DNA of 6,574 nucleotides from an uncultured Bacillota bacterium. GTDB lineage: Bacteria; Bacillota; Clostridia; Lachnospirales; Lachnospiraceae. The notes beneath the pieces were generated by a model, which saw only the letters and a program-made list of their open reading frames with translations, ran no database searches and was not told the origin of the DNA. The position numbers and the translations under genes were made by a program. The DNA lies in contig CAJKMA010000099.1 of assembly GCA_905200905.1 (NCBI GenBank), positions 1-6,574 of the forward strand. Reading direction: 5' to 3'. Below are positions 1 to 3,901 of the stretch, one piece after another (positions within the stretch are counted from its first letter, which is position 1; every line of letters starts with the position of its first letter).

Positions 1-2
1 TA

Positions 3-200
3 GCAAGCATAGGAAAAGAGTACTCTTTTCCGAAAATGCCCTGCATTTTGCTTGTTGGGAAGTATCCCAAACCCTCTGATTTTCCTCTCACTACCTACAA
101 CACCGAGCAGAGCGATTTTGCCGAAGTTTTGAGAGAAAATTTTGAAAAAGTTTTTCTTATCTCTTATTACGGAAAAGTTTCTGAAATGCCAAATAAATAA
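3..200 (+). CDS. 3' end of an unrecognised protein (partial)
   Basis: The reading frame is open from the first complete codon at position 3 to TAA at 198-200, giving 65 C-terminal residues; the start lies outside the window. The translation begins ASIGKEYSFPKMPC and ends ISYYGKVSEMPNK. It is mixed hydrophobic and charged, with no membrane segment, metal-binding motif or repeat. An internal ATG at 36 has no ribosome binding site, so a real start there is unlikely. I do not recognise the family. About 50 bases separate its stop from the promoter of the tetR-like operon, so it belongs to an upstream transcription unit on the same strand. Two perfect palindromes (12-31 and 55-70) lie inside this short coding stretch. 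Confidence 0.55.
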   Translation, partial: ASIGKEYSFPKMPCILLVGKYPKPSDFPLTTYNTEQSDFAEVLRENFEKVFLISYYGKVSEMPNK

Positions 201-252
201 CCGTTTAGGAAAAAATAATTTCAAGTATCACAACTTAAAATCCTCCTCAAAC

Positions 253-265
253 TTGACACTGTAAA
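253..265. promoter_or_regulatory. Putative TetR operator, upstream copy
   Basis: TTGACACTGTAAA is a 13-bp near-palindrome centred on C259, of the form TTnACAnTGTnAA with one mismatched pair. It contains the -35 box. The 12-bp string GACACTGTAAAG (255-266) recurs with one change at 285-296, exactly 30 bases or about three helical turns downstream. A palindromic site over the -35 next to a TetR gene is the usual arrangement for autorepression. Binding is inferred. Confidence 0.7.
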
Positions 266-281
266 GTTTAGGTTTTATAAT
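253..281 (+). promoter_or_regulatory. Sigma-A promoter of the tetR-EFR1-KTR operon
   Basis: A perfect -35 TTGACA (253-258) and a perfect -10 TATAAT (276-281) are separated by 17 bases, which is optimal for the housekeeping sigma factor. It lies 30 bases upstream of the regulator start codon. Transcription should start near 288, inside the downstream operator copy. Both operator copies overlap the promoter, so the regulator probably represses its own operon. Confidence 0.9.
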
Positions 282-282
282 A

Positions 283-296
283 TAGACAGTGTAAAG
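283..296. promoter_or_regulatory. Putative TetR operator, downstream copy
   Basis: TAGACAGTGTAAAG repeats the upstream operator with a symmetric ACA-G-TGT core centred on G289. It covers the expected transcription start, just upstream of the GGAGG ribosome binding site (300-304). The same-phase 30-base spacing would place two dimers on one DNA face on either side of the -10 box. Confidence 0.65.
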
Positions 297-311
297 ATTG
301 GAGGACTTAGC

Positions 312-932
312 ATGGCACAGAAACGACAGACTTATCATCATAAAGACTTGCGAAACGCTTTAATCGAAGCAGGTATTCAGCTTGTAAGTACAGAGGGAGT
401 AAATGCTTTTTCTTTGAGAAAGGTAGCTGCGGCGTGTGGGGTCAGCCATGCTGCCCCTTACAGCCATTTTCAAAATAAAGAAGAACTGCTTGAAGCAATG
501 CAATTATTTATCACAGATAGATTTTCTAAACAATTAGAAAGTACCGTTCAAAAGAATAATAATGTCGCAGAAATATTGAAAGATATGGGGATAGCCTATG
601 TATCTTTCTTTGTAGAGAACCCTGCTTATTTTCAATTTTTATATTCTCAATCCAATATAAAAATTGACTTATCGTTATCAATACCAGACGACCAAAACTA
701 TAAACCTTATATTATCTATAAAAATATTGTAAGTAAATTATTAGGGCAGACGCACTATTCGGAAGAAAAGCAAAATGATATTATCATAACCATTTGGGCT
801 TTTATACATGGCGTTACTTCATTAGCCACCATGAATAATGTAAATTATGATAATGATTGGAGAGAGAAGGTCATTGATTTTATGGACGTTTTTCAACTTT
901 CCTTTTTAGATAATACGGGAGAAAAAATATGA
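312..932 (+). CDS. TetR/AcrR family transcriptional regulator with WHG-type C-terminal domain
   Basis: This 206-residue protein has normal TetR-family length. The N-terminal DNA-binding domain spans about residues 10-60. Its helix-turn-helix is seen in FSLRKVAAACGVSHAAPYSHF (residues 33-53), followed by NKEELL, the usual end of the domain. The C-terminal ligand and dimer domain carries IWAFIHG around residues 161-167, resembling the WHG signature of the TetR_C_33 (WHG) group. The ligand is unknown. The start is supported by GGAGG (300-304) seven bases upstream. Its last codons overlap the redox gene by ATGA at 929-932, implying translational coupling. With the two operators over the promoter, the natural reading is an autorepressor that controls the downstream electron-transfer protein. 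The gene is visibly more AT-rich than those after 3900. Confidence 0.93.
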   Translation: MAQKRQTYHHKDLRNALIEAGIQLVSTEGVNAFSLRKVAAACGVSHAAPYSHFQNKEELLEAMQLFITDRFSKQLESTVQKNNNVAEILKDMGIAYVSFFVENPAYFQFLYSQSNIKIDLSLSIPDDQNYKPYIIYKNIVSKLLGQTHYSEEKQNDIIITIWAFIHGVTSLATMNNVNYDNDWREKVIDFMDVFQLSFLDNTGEKI

Positions 933-1690
933 TAGGGATTTATTTTAGCGGAACAGGAAATACAAAATATTGTTTAGAAAAGTTTGTTGCTCTATATGAT
1001 AGGAACATTGAAATAACCCCTTTAGAAGATACAGGTACAATGGAAAAAGTTACATATCATAAAGACATTATTTTTGCTTATCCAATCTATTACAGTAATT
1101 TGCCTAAAATTGTACGGGATTTTATCTGCGAAAATTCTGATATATGGAAAGGAAAACGTGTTTTCATTATTGCAACAATGGGACTGTTTAGCGGCGATGG
1201 TGCGGGCGTATCTGCAAGATTGTTCGAGAGATACGGCGCACAGGTATGGGGTGGACTTCATCTGAAAATGCCGGATTGTATTTGTGATGTAAAAGCCTTA
1301 AAGTGTACTCCGGCTCAAAATAAGCAAATTGTTATACAAGCAGAAGAACGCATAAAATCAGCGGTGTGCAATTTGAAAAATGGTACTCCAACTAAAGACG
1401 GTTTGGGATTTTTATGCCATATTGCAGGGCTTTTGGGACAGCGGCTTTGGTTTTACCATAAAACACAAGAATATTCAAACAAAATACAGATAGATACCGA
1501 CGCTTGTATAAAGTGCGGGAAATGTGCATTGGTGTGTCCTATGAATAATTTGTCATTATCCAAATGTAAGATTGTAGCAAACGGACGGTGTACCTTATGT
1601 TATCGGTGCGTAAATCAATGTAGCGAGAAAGCAATTACTATTTTGGGGAAACAAGTGATTTTCCAATACTCTGTTTATGATTTCCATTGA
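929..1690 (+). CDS. EFR1-family flavodoxin/ferredoxin fusion protein
   Basis: This 253-residue cytoplasmic electron-transfer protein fits the EFR1 family layout. The N-terminal flavodoxin-like domain begins with IYFSGTGNTKYC (residues 4-15), the FMN phosphate-binding loop. It continues with FAYPIYYSNLPKIVRDF and a glycine-rich IATMGLFSGDGAG segment. The C-terminal domain has two [4Fe-4S] motifs: CIKCGKCALVCP (Cys193, 196, 199, 203) and CTLCYRCVNQC (Cys221, 224, 227, 231). All eight ligands are present. Such proteins are thought to pass electrons between FMN and iron-sulfur clusters; the partner is unknown. It overlaps the tetR-like gene by four bases, with GGGAGA about nine bases before the ATG, so both are one transcription unit. 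It appears intact. Its role as ICE cargo is inferred from the KTR gene that follows. Confidence 0.92.
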   Translation: MIGIYFSGTGNTKYCLEKFVALYDRNIEITPLEDTGTMEKVTYHKDIIFAYPIYYSNLPKIVRDFICENSDIWKGKRVFIIATMGLFSGDGAGVSARLFERYGAQVWGGLHLKMPDCICDVKALKCTPAQNKQIVIQAEERIKSAVCNLKNGTPTKDGLGFLCHIAGLLGQRLWFYHKTQEYSNKIQIDTDACIKCGKCALVCPMNNLSLSKCKIVANGRCTLCYRCVNQCSEKAITILGKQVIFQYSVYDFH

Positions 1691-1720
1691 AAGTAGTCTG
1701 ATTAGAAAAGAGGTGGTGCA

Positions 1721-1909
1721 TTGCAAAAAGAAAAATGGATTTTATGTCCTGTATGCAATAATAAAACCCGATTAAGAATACGGGAAGATACAGAAATAAA
1801 GAATTTCCCACTATACTGTCCGAAGTGTAAGCAGGAAAATCTTATCAATGTAAAAAATCTGAATATTTCAGTTATCACAGAGCCAGACGCATTGACGCAG
1901 AGCCGATAA
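1721..1909 (+). CDS. Cysteine-rich KTR domain protein (Tn916-type element gene)
   Basis: This 62-residue protein starts at TTG (1721) with GAGG (1710-1713) seven bases upstream; no better start is in frame. It carries two CPxC pairs, CPVC (residues 9-12) and CPKC (33-36), suggesting a small zinc ribbon. Between them is NKTRLRIRED, the signature that names the cysteine-rich KTR family (Cys_rich_KTR). Close relatives sit directly after cargo genes in Tn916-like elements; as I recall, Tn916 orf6 after tet(M) is one. The function is unknown. The stop codon lies inside the left arm of the operon terminator, so the gene and terminator probably moved as one block. It begins 30 bases after the EFR1 gene and is likely cotranscribed with it. 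Confidence 0.9.
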   Translation: MQKEKWILCPVCNNKTRLRIREDTEIKNFPLYCPKCKQENLINVKNLNISVITEPDALTQSR

Positions 1910-1951
1910 TCACAAGAAATAAATCTTATGATTATTGGCTCTTTCTGTTTT
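1899..1951 (+). terminator. Intrinsic terminator overlapping the KTR stop codon
   Basis: AGAGCCGATAATCA (1899-1912) pairs with TGATTATTGGCTCT (1929-1942) as 14 pairs including one G-U. After one mismatch, AAGA/TCTT extends the stem around a six-base loop. TTCTGTTTT follows at once. The stem begins inside the last codons of the KTR gene and ends the tetR-EFR1-KTR transcript. Confidence 0.88.
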
Positions 1952-2021
1952 GTGATAGGAAAACAAACCGCCATTTCCTGTATATAAAATGGAATAGCGG
2001 TAAATACACAATTATTTTTAT

Positions 2022-2061
2022 GGACATGGCGGTGTCGGGAGATATTGCCATGTTTCTTTTT
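2022..2061 (+). terminator. Second terminator-like hairpin
   Basis: ACATGGC (2024-2030) pairs perfectly with GCCATGT (2047-2053), with G-U pairs extending it on both sides, followed by TTCTTTTT. The 14-base loop region is long but partly pairs further. It stands about 70 bases after the operon terminator with no gene between. It could be a backup terminator or an attenuator for a transcript running into the sigma gene. Confidence 0.6.
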
Positions 2062-2174
2062 CACATTTTTAATTCTATTCCATTGTTAAAAAAAGCCTAT
2101 TCCATGCAACGGGATTTTGCGGTTATGAAGATGAATACACAAATCATCATAATTACTTAAATAACTCATATTAC

Positions 2175-2212
2175 CAAACGCCTATGCGGTTTTATGCCTG
2201 CATGGGCGTTTG
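2175..2212. other. Stable 15-bp hairpin in the sigma gene leader
   Basis: CAAACGCCTATGCGG (2175-2189) pairs with CTGCATGGGCGTTTG (2198-2212) over all 15 positions, two of them G-U, around an eight-base loop. No T-run follows on either strand, so it is not a standard terminator. It sits 43 bases upstream of the sigma-like start codon, suggesting an mRNA leader structure or a protein-binding site. Confidence 0.65.
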
Positions 2213-2221
2213 TTGTAATAG

Positions 2222-2244
2222 CCCCCTACTGGGAAGAAAGGGGG
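2222..2244 (+). promoter_or_regulatory. Ribosome binding site of the sigma gene enclosed in a hairpin
   Basis: AAAGGGGGTGAT (2237-2248) is an almost full-length Shine-Dalgarno match, six bases before the ATG at 2255. Its AGGGGG (2239-2244) is perfectly complementary to CCCCCT (2222-2227) across an 11-base loop. The most GC-rich part of the site can therefore be masked in the mRNA, a layout typical of translational control. Regulation is inferred. Confidence 0.65.
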
Positions 2245-2254
2245 TGATGAGAAA

Positions 2255-2701
2255 ATGAGGTATTCCGAACAATTTATGGAGCATATCGAATATGCCTTTG
2301 CCGCGTTCTGTAAAATCGTTCTCCGCAATGCGGCAATCAGCGCGTACCGCGATTTGGGACGGAAACAGAAGCATGAAGTATCACTTGACTATCTGATGTC
2401 GGAAACGTCTTTTGAACCGTTTGCAACCGACAACTATTTTGAGCAGTATGTTTATGAAAAGCCGACTGTTTTTGTTGTGCAAGGGAAAGAAGTTGTCGTT
2501 ACAAGTAGACGGTTAGCCGACGCATTAGCTAATCTGTCAGAACAAAGGCGTACAGCTCTGCTGATGAATTTCTTCCTCGGTTACAGCGAAAGAAAAATCG
2601 GGAATGAGTACGGAAGAAGCAGAAGTACAGTCAACTACTGGAAACTGGCGGCATTGAAGCAGTTAAGAAAAGAACTGGAGGAAACAAAACATGAGGAATA
2701 A
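2255..2701 (+). CDS. Sigma-70 family RNA polymerase sigma factor-like protein (ICE, Tn916 orf7-like)
   Basis: This 148-residue protein has the length of the small sigma-like regulators of Tn916/Tn1549-type elements. The C-terminal third is a sigma region 4 helix-turn-helix: LSEQRRTALLMNFFLGYSER, then KIGNEYGRSRSTVNYWK, ending in a basic helix (about residues 93-140). The N-terminal half (AISAYRDLGRKQKHEVSLDY) resembles the family's degenerate region 2. In Tn916 the equivalent gene activates transcription of xis, int and transfer genes. The start is fixed by the strong AAAGGGGGTGAT site six bases upstream, which can be hidden in a hairpin. It overlaps the next gene by 11 bases and carries that gene's GGAGG within its own last codons. 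The coding sequence looks intact. Confidence 0.9.
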   Translation: MRYSEQFMEHIEYAFAAFCKIVLRNAAISAYRDLGRKQKHEVSLDYLMSETSFEPFATDNYFEQYVYEKPTVFVVQGKEVVVTSRRLADALANLSEQRRTALLMNFFLGYSERKIGNEYGRSRSTVNYWKLAALKQLRKELEETKHEE

Positions 2702-2894
2702 GAAACTGATACCTTTTGAAACCATTGAAAAAGCTGTTGCAGGCGAGCCGGAAGCCATAGACGCGGTACTGCGGCATTACACAGCGCGGATTAAATATCT
2801 GTCTACCTATCGCGGGCATATTAACGACGATATTCAAGACCGTTTGAAAGCACAGCTTATCAAAGCTATCCTGCAATTCCGTTTTGACAGGTAG
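2691..2894 (+). CDS. Small helix-turn-helix protein (HTH_16, Tn916 orf8-like)
   Basis: This 67-residue protein has PFETIEKAVAGEPEAIDAVL (residues 8-27) followed by RHYTARIKYLS and QDRLKAQLIKAILQF, the recognisable pattern of the short HTH_16 proteins paired with the sigma-like gene in Tn916-type elements. GGAGG (2677-2681) lies nine bases before the ATG, inside the preceding gene, and the 11-base overlap implies coupled translation. In Tn916 the pair orf7/orf8 promotes expression of the conjugation and recombination modules. It is full length for the family. The stop codon TAG (2892-2894) is directly followed by a large palindrome, and the excisionase and integrase genes normally found downstream are not in the window. 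Confidence 0.87.
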   Translation: MRNKKLIPFETIEKAVAGEPEAIDAVLRHYTARIKYLSTYRGHINDDIQDRLKAQLIKAILQFRFDR

Positions 2895-2895
2895 T

Positions 2896-2968
2896 AGCAA
2901 AGCCAGAAAAAGCCGTCAAGGATAAATTGCACGCTTGCGCGTCCTTGACGGCTTTCCCTGTCTTTGCT
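2896..2968. repeat. Large imperfect palindrome with 27-nt arms
   Basis: The left arm (2896-2922) and right arm (2942-2968) match in inverse orientation at 24 of 27 positions. The inner 14 pairs are perfect, AAAGCCGTCAAGGA against TCCTTGACGGCTTT, around a 19-base loop. The right arm is not followed by a T-run but by CCCTG. It begins immediately after the orf8-like stop codon. It may act as a terminator, a cruciform, or a processing site. Confidence 0.85.
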
Positions 2969-2980
2969 GTCGGGTAACCA

Positions 2981-3015
2981 AGAGAGCGCAATCGGATAAA
3001 CCGCTTACGCTCTCT
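2981..3015. repeat. Inverted repeat with nested stem
   Basis: AGAGAGCG (2981-2988) pairs perfectly with CGCTCTCT (3008-3015), and CGG/CCG pairs inside around ATAAA. The same bases have alternative partners downstream: ACCGCTTA with TAAGCGGT (about 3062-3069), and CTCTATC with GATAGAG (3037-3043). The hairpin and the longer-range fold exclude each other. Confidence 0.7.
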
Positions 3016-3027
3016 ATCCAGTATGGA

Positions 3028-3043
3028 ATGTTACGCGATAGAG
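3028..3043 (-). repeat. Inverted copy of the TTCTAYYGCGTAACA motif
   Basis: ATGTTACGCGATAGAG read on the minus strand is CTCTATCGCGTAACAT. It matches the direct copies at 3129-3144 and 3310-3325 in all but a few positions, with GCGTAACA invariant in all three. It also forms part of the competing helices in this region. Confidence 0.6.
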
Positions 3044-3100
3044 TGTGCTTCTTGCTTGATTTAAGCGGTATTACAGAGAAGATAAGGGCAGGGGTAAGGG

Positions 3101-3143
3101 TTTTATACTCCAACCCTTAAAAATGAGGTTCTACTGCGTAACA
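3101..3143 (+). repeat. 43-bp direct repeat, first copy
   Basis: It begins TTTTATACT and ends GCGTAACA. It matches the second copy at 3282-3324 at 38 of 43 positions without gaps, offset 181 bases. It contains ACCCT, AAAAATGA and the TTCTACTGCGTAACAT motif. Spaced repeats near the end of an ICE may be arm-type binding sites for a tyrosine recombinase or accessory protein; that is inference. Confidence 0.8.
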
Positions 3144-3281
3144 TAACAAGCGATATTTCTTTGTATTACTGTTTTCGTTCCGTTCTTTTCCATTCTGGTG
3201 GCTCTGCCGCTTTGCTTTGCCCCCAAAGGAGAGGGATTAGGGAAAGGATAGGAAGGGAATGTGTAAAACGCTTAGATGATA

Positions 3282-3324
3282 TTTTATACTTCTACCCTCA
3301 AAAATGACGTTCTATTGCGTAACA
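3282..3324 (+). repeat. 43-bp direct repeat, second copy
   Basis: The differences from the first copy are five substitutions (C/T, A/T, T/C, G/C, C/T in order), with no insertion or deletion. The core here reads TTCTATTGCGTAACAA (3310-3325). The conserved length without a coding explanation argues that the sequence is kept for binding a protein. Confidence 0.8.
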
Positions 3325-3338
3325 AAGTGAAGATAGAA

Positions 3339-3382
3339 AAACAGAGAGCCGACCACTATTGAAAGTGATTAACTCTCTGTTT
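3339..3382. other. 10-bp hairpin with inner stem
   Basis: AAACAGAGAG (3339-3348) pairs perfectly with CTCTCTGTTT (3373-3382). Inside, CACT (3354-3357) pairs with AGTG (3364-3367) around a six-base loop. The following bases are GCACCC, so there is no intrinsic terminator on the + strand. On the minus strand TTTTTCTATC follows AAACAGAGAG, so a terminator in that direction is possible. Confidence 0.55.
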
Positions 3383-3462
3383 GCACCCTGTCTGTCAGCG
3401 TTAGTTATAAGTTGTTGTGAATACTTCCTTATCAGCGTAAAACTAAGTGTTTTGATTATTTT

Positions 3463-3529
3463 TGCTGGGCGATGTCCCACGGCTAGGGTGACGAAAGTCC
3501 ACATAAAAGAAAAATGATACGTCCCAGCA
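3463..3529 (+). ncRNA. Possible structured RNA leader upstream of the small membrane protein gene
   Basis: TGCTGGG (3463-3469) pairs with CCCAGCA (3523-3529), closing a 53-base interior. Inside, GTCCC (3474-3478) can pair with GGG and GAC around 3486-3492, or GAC-GAAA-GTC (3490-3499) can form a GNRA-type tetraloop hairpin with flanking GT/AC pairs. The closing stem ends only a few bases before AAAAAGGGGG, the ribosome binding site of the next gene. It matches no riboswitch or ribozyme consensus I know. It may equally be part of the ICE end. Confidence 0.35.
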
Positions 3530-3551
3530 TTAAAAAGGGGGCATTTAAAAG

Positions 3552-3866
3552 ATGAGCAAACGACGTATTTTGGTTTTTATTTTTTTAGTGCTGCTTGAGA
3601 TTTTCTATTCATCTGTATATATAAGTGAACACAAACGTCCTCTGGAAATACTGGAATTTCAAAAGGATGGGAAGCCCATAGAAGATGCAGATGAGATTCC
3701 TCAGGAAGCAAAGGCGCTGATGGAAGAATACAGAGAAGCAAAACAGAGTGAGCTTCTGTACATAAAGGTTTCCAGGATAATGTCAGTTTTCGTGCTGGTT
3801 TCTCTGGTTATCTGCTATATCCGCAATGATAAGACCGAAAAGCAGAAAAAAGATCGGATACCATAA
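3552..3866 (+). CDS. Small two-helix membrane protein of unknown function
   Basis: This 104-residue protein starts with ATG ten bases after AAAAAGGGGG. The first hydrophobic helix spans about residues 5-25 (ILVFIFLVLLEIFYSSVYI). It is followed by a hydrophilic, acidic stretch of about 45 residues (EDADEIPQEAKALMEEYREA), then a second helix at about residues 75-93 (SRIMSVFVLVSLVICYI) and a basic tail ending KTEKQKKDRIP. Positive charges at both ends suggest both termini inside and an external acidic loop. I do not recognise a family. It lies 35 bases upstream of the secreted DUF1266 gene on the same strand, so both probably share a transcript and a location at the cell envelope. A structured element stands just upstream of its ribosome binding site. 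Confidence 0.72.
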   Translation: MSKRRILVFIFLVLLEIFYSSVYISEHKRPLEILEFQKDGKPIEDADEIPQEAKALMEEYREAKQSELLYIKVSRIMSVFVLVSLVICYIRNDKTEKQKKDRIP

Positions 3867-3901
3867 AGTTGTCAATTTCATATACGAAAGAAGGAACGGT
3901 T

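Larger units (their letters stand above)
1952..2254. other. Non-coding stretch between KTR and sigma genes; expected orf9-like repressor missing
   Basis: No credible gene lies on either strand in these 300 bases. In Tn916 the equivalent gap holds a divergent Xre-type repressor (orf9); nothing here encodes a helix-turn-helix protein of that kind. What is present is a second terminator-like hairpin, the nine-base word CTATTCCAT twice direct (2075-2083, 2097-2105) and once inverted (1989-1997), a 15-bp hairpin at 2175-2212, and a hairpin at the sigma gene ribosome binding site. I could not find a convincing -35/-10 pair for the sigma gene. Confidence 0.6.
2895..3551. other. About 650 non-coding bases rich in palindromes and repeats (possible cis-acting ICE region)
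   Basis: No reading frame here has a ribosome binding site and a recognisable product. Long frames on either strand (for example 2916-3113 and 3298-3504 on the minus strand) are by-products of the palindromes. The region holds a 73-base palindrome, two mutually exclusive helices, three copies of a TTCTAYYGCGTAACA motif, a purine-rich tract (about 3225-3261), a 10-bp hairpin (3339-3382) and a structured element just before the next gene. It occupies the place where xis and int stand in related elements, so a role in recombination, DNA processing or replication is plausible but unproven. Confidence 0.6.

Noticed and set aside
1702..2064. 120-codon frame on the minus strand
   Set aside because: It lies antisense to the KTR gene and its terminator, has no ribosome binding site, and shows no family resemblance; the KTR protein on the + strand is clear.
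2916..3113. 65-codon minus-strand frame, and the 61-codon + strand frame at 2935-3120
   Set aside because: Both run through the large palindrome and competing helices. Neither has a convincing start signal, and they exist on opposite strands over the same structured bases.
3259..3279. Six-codon frame after a GGAAGGGA sequence
   Set aside because: It is too short, and the purine-rich tract offers ribosome-binding-like strings by composition alone.
3298..3504. 68-codon minus-strand frame beginning MWTFVTLAVGHRP
   Set aside because: It has no Shine-Dalgarno sequence before the ATG and contains the 43-bp repeat and the 3339-3382 hairpin in its sequence. It more likely reflects conserved non-coding DNA, though recurrence in other genomes as a hypothetical protein would not surprise me.
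3463..3529. Hammerhead, fluoride riboswitch or group II intron domain V
   Set aside because: The GATG...GACGAAA arrangement is superficially suggestive, but the CUGAUGA core, fluoride-aptamer sequences and the domain V pattern are not present.
2961..3551. CRISPR array, because of repeated 43-bp units
   Set aside because: There are only two direct copies 181 bases apart, no regular spacers, and no cas genes.
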